DNA of 64,000 nt, taken from NCBI RefSeq assembly GCF_022808855.1, contig NZ_JAKZLF010000012.1, forward strand, positions 51,289 through 115,288, in the 5' to 3' direction. Positions within the stretch are counted from its first letter, which is position 1. Each line of letters starts with the position of its first letter. Source of the DNA: Anaeromyxobacter soli (GTDB lineage Bacteria; Myxococcota; Myxococcia; Myxococcales; Anaeromyxobacteraceae). Below the pieces are notes generated by a model that did no database searches, had not been told where the DNA came from, and saw only the letters and a list, made by a program, of their open reading frames with translations. This document shows positions 8,028 through 16,299 of the stretch, one piece after another. The position numbers and the translations under genes were made by a program.

Positions 8028-9287
8028 CTACGGCGAAGAGGATGCTCGTTTGCGGCGCGGCGGCATGTTCTCGGTCTGCCGCGCTGAAGAACGACACCCC
8101 GTCTCCTCCGGCTTCTCGAAGGACCAGTCGAATCCGGCCTTGTTCGCGGCAGCGCACGCGTTGATCAGGTCCGCAAGCTCCAGGTGTTCCTGTTTCTCTG
8201 CGTCCGTTGCCCCTCGCCACTGCTGCACGTCGTCCGTCACGTCCTTCGTCGTGACCTTCCTGATCGAGCAGGCTTCCGTCAGGTACGCGAGCGCCCACGT
8301 TTCGCGGACCTCGTAGACACTCTTGCAGTGTTCTTTGGCCATCCCGCCGCACCATTCCCTAGACTGCTCGACGATCTTCTTAACGTCCTCGTCCTCCGGG
8401 AACTGCTGCGACAACGCGACCAAGCGAGCGTGAACGGGGTTCACGTCGCGCGGCGTAGAGCAATGCTTCTGGAAGTCTTTGAACTCTCTCGCCCAGAGGA
8501 CGAAGTGAAGCCGCTGCCTCTGAACGACGTGGACGTTCGTCGGCTCGAACTTGGTCAGCTCGCTCACCAAGCGGCACGAATCGAAGGCAAGCGCCTCTTT
8601 TTCGGCCAGCGCTGAGTCAGCGTCCGAGGGGATCTTCTCGAATCCCTCGTACCGAAACTGTCTCGGTGAGTCGATCCGGGTCTTCGCGATCTCGAATTCG
8701 CTCGACAGGTCGTACCGGAACAACCCGTCGGCATCGGCGCCGATGTCATCGGAGCAGCTCAAGAGCGTGGTGCACTCCGCTGGGGCCGGCGAGATCTGGT
8801 TGCCGAGCGCCTCACCACACGTTCTTGCGCGTCTCAGCCAGGCACGGGCGATGTCTGCTCTTCCCCGGAGCTCCTTCGGGTCGGTTACGAATCCTTCGAA
8901 ACGATAGCCTTTGAAGATTCCGATCGCCGCCAGTGCGGGATACTTCTTGAAGACCTTCGACTCGGCCGCTTCGTTGTCGGCTTTCTGCTCCTCCTCCGCC
9001 TGCAATGCGGAGAGGTGCTTCGACACCTCGCGCATCCGCGGGTAGATTTCGTCGATGGCGCTGCTGAGCTTCTGGATGTGCGACAGCGCGGACCGTCTGA
9101 CTTCGTGAAACCGCTGCGGGTCTTGAGGTGAAGGTAGCTTGAGGGCCCCCTTGGCCGGGAACGCGGCTCGGGGATCTTGGGCACTCGCTGGCGAGAACGC
9201 CACGATGGCCAGGAGCGATGCGAGCGTCTTCCCCCTCCGGCACATAGACTTCTGAGAGCGCGCATCTCCGCCTCGGGTGTTCTTCAT
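8028..9287 (-). CDS. Exported protein of unknown function
   Basis: 419 aa from the ATG at 9287, preceded by GGGGGACCG. An N-terminal signal peptide is visible: basic stretch, then LASLLAIVAFSPASAQD with probable cleavage after ASA. The mature part is charged, mostly helical and contains about a dozen cysteines, suggesting disulfides in the periplasm. No catalytic motif is recognised. The next gene (9361-9657) upstream is also a small exported, helix-rich protein with cysteines, and the two may form a pair. Why exported proteins lie between nucleases in a defence island is unclear; they may be ordinary cargo. Confidence 0.75.
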   Translation of the reverse strand: MKNTRGGDARSQKSMCRRGKTLASLLAIVAFSPASAQDPRAAFPAKGALKLPSPQDPQRFHEVRRSALSHIQKLSSAIDEIYPRMREVSKHLSALQAEEEQKADNEAAESKVFKKYPALAAIGIFKGYRFEGFVTDPKELRGRADIARAWLRRARTCGEALGNQISPAPAECTTLLSCSDDIGADADGLFRYDLSSEFEIAKTRIDSPRQFRYEGFEKIPSDADSALAEKEALAFDSCRLVSELTKFEPTNVHVVQRQRLHFVLWAREFKDFQKHCSTPRDVNPVHARLVALSQQFPEDEDVKKIVEQSREWCGGMAKEHCKSVYEVRETWALAYLTEACSIRKVTTKDVTDDVQQWRGATDAEKQEHLELADLINACAAANKAGFDWSFEKPEETGCRSSARQTENMPPRRKRASSSP

Positions 9288-9360
9288 CGGTCCCCCGCGC
9301 TGGGCGGTATCAATCGCCACGCGCACGAGCTTCAGCTGGTCGTTGCTTGTGCCGTCTCCG

Positions 9361-9657
9361 TCACCGCAGCTCTAGCCGCACGAACGAGTTCCACTCGTCG
9401 ATCGCTTCACTCCCGGCCTCCTGGTGAGTTCGGGCCGCCTCCTTCTGCTCGCTGACGAACTCCTTGATGCACTCTCCGTATCGCTCCACTTCGTCCTTGA
9501 AGGACTCGAGCTCACTTTCAGAGCTGAAGCGGTACGGCTTGTAGGGCTTTCTGCAGTGATGTGACGGCGCGAAGTCGTCGGCCAACGTGCTGACCGCGGC
9601 TCCAGCACCAAGCACGAACATTGCGGCCATCAGCGCCGGTCTAAGGCAGTGGCTCAC
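9361..9657 (-). CDS. Small exported protein
   Basis: 98 aa from the ATG at 9657. The signal peptide is clear (LMAAMFVLGAGAAVSTLAD, cleavage near TLA-D). The mature ~70 residues include two cysteines (SHHCRKPYKPYRF and RYGECIKEF) and a long amphipathic helix. It lies 27 bp downstream of the DUF262-AlbA_2 gene stop and 73 bp before the next exported-protein gene. No family is recognised. Confidence 0.65.
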   Translation of the reverse strand: MSHCLRPALMAAMFVLGAGAAVSTLADDFAPSHHCRKPYKPYRFSSESELESFKDEVERYGECIKEFVSEQKEAARTHQEAGSEAIDEWNSFVRLELR

Positions 9658-9683
9658 GGGTCCTCCCTATGCCTGCGCTCCAG

Positions 9684-11930
9684 TCACTTGAATCGTTGCT
9701 GGATGAACTGCTGCATCTGGTGCCCCGACAGTTCCGCCGTGGACGCTCCCGCTCGCACGAAGAAGCGCTGATTGTCGCCCTCCTTCAGGAACGCCGGAGA
9801 CCCCGCTGGCTTCGCATCAATCACGAGGACGCGCTTGTCCTCGTAGCTGGTGAAGTGCGGATGGATGTACAGCGTGAACTGGCCACCGATGCGGTCCTTA
9901 AGAAGATTGTCGAAGTGAAGGAGCATCTTGTCCTCTGACTCGAACCCGTCTTCCTCCACGCCGACAGGGGCCCCGTCGTCGGCGACGCCGATGACGAGCG
10001 TCCCTCCCGACGCTGCGTTCAGGAACCCGGCGATCGTGCGCAGAACGGTGAACTCCATCTTGGGATCAGGCTTCCGCGTGTGGAGGTTGGTGCGGAGCGT
10101 CGACTTGAACTCCGTCGTGACGCCCTCGCCACCCTTCACGAGAGCCGGAACATCGAGAACCTTCGGCTTCGCGTGCTCGTGCGCACCGACGAGTCGCGCG
10201 TAGCCATCCCGGATGACCCGCGCCATGATCTCCCGGCGCTTCTCGAGAAACTCTGAGTACTGCATCGCCGCCCACCCGTCCGGCAGGGCATGCCAGCGGT
10301 GCATGTCCAGCAGTTCCTGGGCGGCGAGCCCCTTCGAAAGGGCGGGGAGGTACTTCGCCGGCGCGTCCTTCGAAATCTTCGCGTTGTCACCCCACTCCAC
10401 CAGGGCGTAGTTCGCGATCTGGTTCGTATCCCGCGCCGATGCGATTCCGACTGAGGCGAGGTGCCCCTTGGGGAAGAGGTGGTGCTTCTCGATGGCGTTC
10501 CTCGGGCCGCTCACCGACGGGTCGAGCAAGTCGGAGACCGTCTGTTTCGAGAAGAGGACGCGCGCATCGAGCAACACCAGCGCCGCGTAATAGGCGAACA
10601 GCGCCGGGCTGCGCGCAGCGGACGTTGCTAGCTTGCCGGGAAGCGTGATCGACCAGAAATCGCCGGTCAGCTCCTCGTCGCAGGCGGCCTGAAGCGTCTT
10701 CACGAACCCATCTGCGTCTTTCACCCCGCGCAGTCTCGCGAGGTCGAACTCCATCGTGGACTCGGGAGAGCTGCTGTAGCGCGCCGTGAGGCTGCTCATG
10801 AAGAACCACTGCGCGATCAGCTTCCGGAGGCTACCCTCGTCGACCTTGAACTTCGAACGGCCGAGCAGGTACAGCACGTAGCTGTAGACCAGGGCCGTCT
10901 CCGAACTCACCATCGAGTCGTTTCGATAGCCGGCCTGCCGGATCGCGTTGAAGAAGCCGTGCCAGTGTGCCAGGTCGAGCGTCTCCGCCTGCGCACCCTT
11001 GAACGTCTCGAACTGCTCCGCGCGCCGCTCAGCGGTCACCGCACCGGTGTCGAGGTCCTTCCCTCTCAGAAGGGAGTACACGTGCTTCAGCCGGGCGCGC
11101 TGGAACCCGAGCCCAACTGCGATTCGCAGAAGCTGATCCGGCGACGGCTTGATGAAGTGGTTGTGAGGTGACTTCGCCTTGGGAGCCTTCGCGTCGCGAC
11201 AGAACTGCTCGAGCTGAGTGCGCCCTTCGTCCCAGTAGACGCTCATTAGCGTGAGGATGAAGTCCGACTGGACGAGCGACTTGCCCTGACTGTTGATGCG
11301 CACGAACACTTCGGCGACCTGGTCGTCCTCCACCGTGGAGGCGAGCTCGAGCGCGGTGAACGGGTATGCTCGCAGCGAATACAGGCGCTGTATCGCCTGC
11401 TCTACTCGCTGCCGTTCGCCGTCATCGAGCTGACGCACAGTCGCGATGCTCTGGAAGTACGTCTTGACCAAGTCAAAGAGGCTTAGGTGGTTGCTCCAGA
11501 GAACGGAGATGTCCGGTAGGACCGTCTTGTCTTTTCGGGTCGCCGCGTCTCCGACCTGGAACTCCTGGGTCAGCGGATTGAACGCGATCTCGATCTTCTC
11601 AGGCGTGTAGTCCTCTCGCACGACTGGCACGCCACGCAGCACCGCGTACAGCGATGTGAGCCGCTGTTGCCCGTCGACGATGAGAAGGCGCGCGGGCTTC
11701 TGTTTGCCCTCCGTGCCGATCGCCTTCGCGTCGGTGGCAAGCGCGTTTTGCCAGAACAGCAGGTAGCCCACCGGGTACCCGCGGTACATCGAATCGAACA
11801 GGTCGCGGACCTTCGCATTTGACCAGACGAAAGGTCGCTGGAGATCGGGCAGCGCGAGTTCCCCGAGCTCGATGAACTTCACGAGCGCCTCGAGGTCGTA
11901 TCGGACTTCCGTGAAGAGAGTCTTGCTCAT
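9684..11930 (-). CDS. GmrSD-like DUF262/HNH protein fused to an AlbA_2 domain
   Basis: 748 aa. The N-terminus is a DUF262 (GmrS-like) NTPase/DNase domain with the hallmark IVDGQQRLTSLY near residue 85 and LPDLQRPFVWS near 28. The middle has the partner (GmrD-like) HNH-type signature NAIEKHHLFPKGHLA near 490. The last ~130 residues are an AlbA_2/Schlafen-type nucleic-acid-binding domain (TTEFKSTLRTNL, then GGTLVIGVADDGAPVGVEED). GmrSD/BrxU-type proteins cut modified phage DNA with NTP hydrolysis, and by analogy this is a type IV-like restriction enzyme. A C-terminal AlbA_2 fusion is unusual for the family as I know it. It stands alone, with 69 bp before the upstream gene. Confidence 0.85.
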   Translation of the reverse strand: MSKTLFTEVRYDLEALVKFIELGELALPDLQRPFVWSNAKVRDLFDSMYRGYPVGYLLFWQNALATDAKAIGTEGKQKPARLLIVDGQQRLTSLYAVLRGVPVVREDYTPEKIEIAFNPLTQEFQVGDAATRKDKTVLPDISVLWSNHLSLFDLVKTYFQSIATVRQLDDGERQRVEQAIQRLYSLRAYPFTALELASTVEDDQVAEVFVRINSQGKSLVQSDFILTLMSVYWDEGRTQLEQFCRDAKAPKAKSPHNHFIKPSPDQLLRIAVGLGFQRARLKHVYSLLRGKDLDTGAVTAERRAEQFETFKGAQAETLDLAHWHGFFNAIRQAGYRNDSMVSSETALVYSYVLYLLGRSKFKVDEGSLRKLIAQWFFMSSLTARYSSSPESTMEFDLARLRGVKDADGFVKTLQAACDEELTGDFWSITLPGKLATSAARSPALFAYYAALVLLDARVLFSKQTVSDLLDPSVSGPRNAIEKHHLFPKGHLASVGIASARDTNQIANYALVEWGDNAKISKDAPAKYLPALSKGLAAQELLDMHRWHALPDGWAAMQYSEFLEKRREIMARVIRDGYARLVGAHEHAKPKVLDVPALVKGGEGVTTEFKSTLRTNLHTRKPDPKMEFTVLRTIAGFLNAASGGTLVIGVADDGAPVGVEEDGFESEDKMLLHFDNLLKDRIGGQFTLYIHPHFTSYEDKRVLVIDAKPAGSPAFLKEGDNQRFFVRAGASTAELSGHQMQQFIQQRFK

Positions 11931-11999
11931 GTTGTCACCGTGTACAGCGCATCTGGTTCGTCAGTGGTTCGGGCACAAGTGGGGTGCCGCAGGAGGGGC

Positions 12000-12644
12000 T
12001 CACGCTCGTCTGCGACTTACGAATCGTCCAAGAAGCACGACACCGGGGTAGCGGTACGAGGTGATCGGCGAGCGTGGCCACGGTGGCGGCGAGAACCACC
12101 ACGCGGCGAAGTCGTGAGGTGTCTTCCGGATCTGATGAACAACTTCTGGAGCGGCGAAAGCGTCGAAGTGCTTCGGAGCAACGTCCGGCACGGCGAACAC
12201 AACCCCAGCGCGCTGTGGTGCAGCGCTGTAGGGCAGACATCGAGCATCACGTACGGCCTCGGCCATTGCTCCTCTGACGCAATCCTGCCGCTGCGCGCCG
12301 ACGATGGTAGGCCACGCCTGCTTCGCCTCGAGTCCCAGTTCGAGCGAGCCCACGCGGATCCACAGGTCCGCTCGCCCGTTCCCGACGTCGCCTCTCGGCC
12401 CCGCCCGCTTCGGTGACGAGTACTCCTCGAGCGCGATCCCACCGCTGGCCCAGGCGGCAGCCGCTACCATGCTCAGGGTCGCACGCTCGTTGTACCAGTA
12501 CGGAAGATCATTTGGCTGCGTCTGACAGTACTTGCCGATGAGCGTGTTCCATGAGTCGAGGACCGGGCCGAGGCTTCGGGCCCGAGGGGACGTCCACACG
12601 CCCGAGTAACTCCGAACCGGCGAAATCTTGGTGACCGCCGTCAT
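12000..12644 (-). CDS. PD-(D/E)XK-like nuclease candidate
   Basis: 214 aa, ATG at 12644 with the Shine-Dalgarno GAGGAGA 7 bp upstream. The segment GRADLWIRVGSLELGLEAKQ gives D-x(9)-E-x-K between predicted strands, the usual PD-(D/E)XK core. A preceding tryptophan-rich helix region (DLPYWYNERATLSMVAAAAW) and an aromatic C-terminus are otherwise featureless. It sits between the DUF262 gene and the ASCH gene, all in the same direction with ~70-bp gaps. It is probably a DNase of a defence module; specificity is unknown. Confidence 0.65.
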   Translation of the reverse strand: MTAVTKISPVRSYSGVWTSPRARSLGPVLDSWNTLIGKYCQTQPNDLPYWYNERATLSMVAAAAWASGGIALEEYSSPKRAGPRGDVGNGRADLWIRVGSLELGLEAKQAWPTIVGAQRQDCVRGAMAEAVRDARCLPYSAAPQRAGVVFAVPDVAPKHFDAFAAPEVVHQIRKTPHDFAAWWFSPPPWPRSPITSYRYPGVVLLGRFVSRRRA

Positions 12645-12716
12645 CTGGCTATCTCCTCGTCAGTGTTCAGCGGTGCGGCAAACATCCTGGGTTCCGGTGG
12701 AGCCTTTCGCGAGCGG

Positions 12717-13169
12717 TCATGAACGCACGCGCTCGATGTGCACCGCGCGACGTCGCGGAAGCAACCGCGTCACGGCCGGCGTAAGTCGGACCCAGATAAT
12801 CGCGCCGCGCGGATGCCGATACGCCACCGGCGCGCGCAGCCTCCGGGCGCTGCTGACGATCCATGCATACGAGCCGGGCGCCGGAGGAGTTCCGCGTGAG
12901 AACCCCGCTCGGCGAGCGTTGCGCTGGCAGTCCGCGCGCGTCAGCGGGCCGACACATCCGGTGATCGTGCAGGTACCTACGATGGTACCGGACCCGCTCT
13001 CGATCAACGCCACGGGTCCGCGAACGGCAGTGGCGCGAGACCGAATCTCCAGCGTCTTCGTGCCGGCCAGGATCTTGTCGAGCGGCCCAGGGAGGATGAT
13101 GAGTCCGCGTGAGATCGCCGCTCGTTCCTGAATTGCGCCCCTCCTCTTCGAGCGCGCATGCGGACTCAT
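12717..13169 (-). CDS. ASCH-domain protein
   Basis: 150 aa. ASCH features are visible: GLIILPGPLDKILAGTKTLE followed by IRSRAT, then GPVALIESGSGTIVGTCTI and a basic C-terminal tail. ASCH domains bind RNA or modified nucleic acids and some cleave N4-acetylcytidine. In defence islands they can act as readers of modified bases or RNA. The gene lies 82 bp after the HNH gene 13252-14709 and could belong to the same transcript. No catalytic assignment is made. Confidence 0.75.
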   Translation of the reverse strand: MSPHARSKRRGAIQERAAISRGLIILPGPLDKILAGTKTLEIRSRATAVRGPVALIESGSGTIVGTCTITGCVGPLTRADCQRNARRAGFSRGTPPAPGSYAWIVSSARRLRAPVAYRHPRGAIIWVRLTPAVTRLLPRRRAVHIERVRS

Positions 13170-13251
13170 CGGCAGTTGTCCTTCCTGGAAGCGAACAGGA
13201 ACGGCCAGGCGACCTTACCAGCCTTCCGCGGTGAGATCCCCCGCCTCCGCA

Positions 13252-14709
13252 TCACATCATGTCCCGGCGGTGGGCCAGAGCGTCTAGCGATGGCCGCGAA
13301 GCCTCGTTCGTGGGAAGCGCGATCGCCTTCCCCTCGTATTCCCAGTACGGCGTGTGGCGCAGGCTTCGGTCCAGCCGGACGCGCCATTCGGTGTCGAGCT
13401 CGAGAAGTCGCAGGTCAAAGAGCGTGTGCAGGTCAGCCCTGAGAAGTAGACCGTTCTGGACGTGATTGGTCTCCTCGCCGCGGAAGGGCACGATGTGAGC
13501 GGCCTCGAGGACCTCCGGCACGTCACAGCCCGTGATCGCGCACGTCGAGCCGTATGCGCACAGCAGTGAGTCGCGGAACGGGCCTTGTCCCTGCCGACGG
13601 ACGATCGCCGCCATCACCGTTCGGCGCCCGTCGGGTAGGTCTTTGGGATCGAACGGCTCGATCTCTGGTGCGGCCTGCGAGGCGGCCTCGGAAGCCGGGG
13701 GCGCCGCCTCCCGCACCGAGACAGCTCCAGGACACAGGGAATGCGGCACCTCGAACCCCAGCACCCTCAGGTACTCAATCAACTCCGGCGAGTACCCGAC
13801 GTGCGGGGTAACCGGCTGCCGCTGCGCTGCGATCTCCATCGCAGCCACGTGGCTCCTCCACGCTCGTCCGTGGACCTCCGCGAGCGAGCCCAGAGGGAAC
13901 CTGAGCGCGAGCGTTCCAGGCGCGCTCCCGAAGACTTGGCCTTCCTGGACGGCGAGACCAGCGCTCTTGAGCGCGCCGGGCAGCCCGTCCTCGCTCCTAA
14001 CGATGATCTGGCACCCGTCCGGCGCGAGCGTCAGCGCGTACGGCATCCCCACGTTGAGCCGGACGAAGCTCGGCGCGAACGTGACGGTCCAGCAGGTCCC
14101 CCCGAGCGCGTTCGCCGACAGGATGGACCGGGAGAGCATCCGCGCGGCGTCTCGCCGAATCCCGGCGTCGGGGAACAGTGCGGCCCAGCGCGCCGCAGCG
14201 TCCCGGTCGCTCTCCCGAGAAATTTCAGCCTGATCGTCTTCGCGCGCGATGCCCGCGGCACTTCCCCCCCGCTGGCGCTCGTCCGCGCCACCGAGCCGTT
14301 CGACCGCGCGGTCCCAGAGCGCGAGCAGGGCTTTTTTCGACCAGGGATTCCTTTCGGCCATCTCGAGCAGGAGCCGCCTCGCGGCCTCGTCCTGCTGGAT
14401 CTCGGTTGGGTTTGGTCCGAACCACTTTGCCTTGCCCCGCGAGTCGAATCCCAGGTGAACGCCATCGTCCTGGATCGGCACGGGGACCTTCAACGGTACG
14501 TCGCCCGCCATGACGCCCATGAAGACGCCGCGGCTTCCGGGCGGCGCGGCCGCGTCGGGATCCTGCATGTAGGCAAACACGATGCCGTCGGCCGTCGCCG
14601 GCATGACCTGCCCCGTCCTCCCGTTCTTCAGCCGGTACGTCGACATGCTGGGCTTCAGCAGGTGGAAGTTCTCCTCGAATGGGCCGTAGTAGACGGCCAC
14701 GTGTCTCAT
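13252..14709 (-). CDS. HNH endonuclease (HNH_2 type), third of the DISARM-like HNH trio
   Basis: 485 aa from the ATG at 14709, which overlaps the stop of the upstream HNH gene (ATGA at 14706-14709). The frame stays open upstream but that would run into the neighbour. The C-terminal ~100 residues carry an HNH_2 nuclease: STCAITGCDVPEVLEAAHIV, then NHVQNGLLLRADLHTLFDL. The N-terminal ~370 residues begin MRHVAVYYGPFEENFHLLKP and have no recognised fold; they presumably read the target. Coupling to two other HNH genes and to the helicase/methyltransferase genes points to a multi-subunit restriction complex. Confidence 0.85.
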   Translation of the reverse strand: MRHVAVYYGPFEENFHLLKPSMSTYRLKNGRTGQVMPATADGIVFAYMQDPDAAAPPGSRGVFMGVMAGDVPLKVPVPIQDDGVHLGFDSRGKAKWFGPNPTEIQQDEAARRLLLEMAERNPWSKKALLALWDRAVERLGGADERQRGGSAAGIAREDDQAEISRESDRDAAARWAALFPDAGIRRDAARMLSRSILSANALGGTCWTVTFAPSFVRLNVGMPYALTLAPDGCQIIVRSEDGLPGALKSAGLAVQEGQVFGSAPGTLALRFPLGSLAEVHGRAWRSHVAAMEIAAQRQPVTPHVGYSPELIEYLRVLGFEVPHSLCPGAVSVREAAPPASEAASQAAPEIEPFDPKDLPDGRRTVMAAIVRRQGQGPFRDSLLCAYGSTCAITGCDVPEVLEAAHIVPFRGEETNHVQNGLLLRADLHTLFDLRLLELDTEWRVRLDRSLRHTPYWEYEGKAIALPTNEASRPSLDALAHRRDMM

Positions 14710-15482
14710 CGGTTCGCCTCCGCTCGGCGGAACTCCTTGAGTCGATGCCAAGTCAGGTACGTCCGGTGCTCCGGCGCGAGACGCCCGACCCGCAAGCGAG
14801 CGTCGAGCCCGAGCCATCTTCGATCGGGAACGGACAAGTGCGGGGAGACCAGGATCTCGCCGTCATCCGCGACAGTGATGAAGCCGGCGTCGAAGGCGGC
14901 ATCGAGGTGCGGTGCGAGCAGGAGCCCGTTGTAGACGTCGAGCCGCTCGGCGTCCGTGCCGCACGCCGCCCACGGCTTGATGTGGCTCGCGCGGAGTAGC
15001 TCGGGGACGGTCAGGCCGGTCACGGCGCACCGGCCCTCCCAGTACTCCATCAGCCCGGCGCGGAAGACGTCCTGGCCTACCCGCTGGACGACAAGCCGCT
15101 CGGCTTCGGTGGCGCGCGGGAGCGCCTTCGTCTTTTCCTCAAAGACGTGCAGGAGCTCGTCCGGCAGGGTGCGCGCGAGCTGGTATGCCCGGCGCAACAA
15201 CTCGTGCAGGACGTCGAAGCCTGGCGTCATCCGCGCAGCCGCAGCCCCGGGGGGCAGCCCGACAGTAGTCGTCGTGCCGAGCGCGCCAAGCGCGCGGTCC
15301 ACGTCCATCCGGGAGAGCGCGACGACGGGCTGGCCGGCCTTGGCGACGCCGAGCCACACGCGAAGCGGCGCGTGATTGCTTCCGAACGCGAGCCAGTCGC
15401 CATGCGCGCCTCGCGGACGGTCGAACCCGTTGTCCGCCGCAGCCTTCTCGAGCCGTGTGGCCGTCAGGGGAGCCAGGCTCAC
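14706..15482 (-). CDS. HNH endonuclease (HNH_2 type), second of the trio
   Basis: 258 aa. The HNH_2 domain is C-terminal: GRCAVTGLTVPELLRASHIK, then DVYNGLLLAPHLDAAFDAGF. The N-terminal ~150 residues start with a small helical segment and a beta-rich part. The gene is locked between its neighbours by short overlaps (4 bp at each end), typical of subunits made in fixed ratio. The same HNH_2 pattern recurs in 13252-14709 and 49683-50627, so these may be diverged paralogues. Confidence 0.85.
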   Translation of the reverse strand: MSLAPLTATRLEKAAADNGFDRPRGAHGDWLAFGSNHAPLRVWLGVAKAGQPVVALSRMDVDRALGALGTTTTVGLPPGAAAARMTPGFDVLHELLRRAYQLARTLPDELLHVFEEKTKALPRATEAERLVVQRVGQDVFRAGLMEYWEGRCAVTGLTVPELLRASHIKPWAACGTDAERLDVYNGLLLAPHLDAAFDAGFITVADDGEILVSPHLSVPDRRWLGLDARLRVGRLAPEHRTYLTWHRLKEFRRAEANR

Positions 15483-16288
15483 GTCGCGGCTCCTCGCCTA
15501 CCCTTCTGTAGGATCCGGCGGAGCTCCTCGATAGCCATGGGAATCTCCCGGCCATGGTGCACGACGCGATGGCACGTCGCGCAGAGCAGCGCGAAGGCGT
15601 CCGTCCCCTTGGGCACCTGCGGCCCCTTGCTGAGCGGGATGCGGTGGTGCACCTCGAGGACCTCGGCGTGCGAATCGCCGTACCGAGCGCCGACGTCGAT
15701 GCCGCACGCATCGCAGCGGAGCGCTCCGACAGCCGCGCGAACCTGCAGGAGCCTTTGGCGGTTCGCCGCGTTGCGCTCGGTTGCCACGTGCGTCCGCAGC
15801 ACCTTCCGCCCTTCCGGCGCGAGCTGAAGGTCGCCGACCTGCTCATCCACGATGGCATCGAGCGTGGGACGCGTCAGCTTGCGGGCACGGACGTTTCGTC
15901 CCCGCGTTGGGGAGCACCGGTCCGCTTCCCGGAGCAGGGCATTCAGGCGGCTCGCGATCTCGGCGGGAGGAGTGGCGTAGCTCCGCGGATACCGAAGCCA
16001 CGCCCATTCCGGGATGCTGCGCCGGACGTCCGCGAGCTCAAGTGGGCGCTGCAGCAGCTTCAGTTCTCCGACCAACGACCTGAATGCAGGACGGTTGCCA
16101 AACAGGCCGCGCGTGGGCTCGTCCTCGATGACACCAGTCGCGGTGAACTGCGATCTATTGAAGAGGAAGACTGCATCGTTCCCCGGTTGTGCGTCTTTCG
16201 GCACGATCCAGCCAATCGGCTTGCCGCGGCGTGCCGCCCGCTGTAGGGCATTCTTCGCAGTGTTCTCTCCGACCAGAACCCGCAGCAT
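15479..16288 (-). CDS. McrA-like HNH endonuclease, first of the trio
   Basis: 269 aa. The C-terminus holds a zinc-type HNH motif: LRCDACGIDVGARYGD, then LEVHHRIPLSKGPQ, LLCATCHRVVHHG. This gives CxxC...HH...CxxC...H as in McrA-like nucleases, and is a different HNH subfamily from the next two genes. It lies 11 bp downstream of the methyltransferase stop, so it is in the same operon as the helicases and methylase. By context it may be a nuclease arm of a DISARM-like system, where a PLD nuclease (DrmC) would be usual. Confidence 0.85.
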   Translation of the reverse strand: MLRVLVGENTAKNALQRAARRGKPIGWIVPKDAQPGNDAVFLFNRSQFTATGVIEDEPTRGLFGNRPAFRSLVGELKLLQRPLELADVRRSIPEWAWLRYPRSYATPPAEIASRLNALLREADRCSPTRGRNVRARKLTRPTLDAIVDEQVGDLQLAPEGRKVLRTHVATERNAANRQRLLQVRAAVGALRCDACGIDVGARYGDSHAEVLEVHHRIPLSKGPQVPKGTDAFALLCATCHRVVHHGREIPMAIEELRRILQKGRRGAAT

Positions 16289-16299
16289 CTCCCCCCCTA

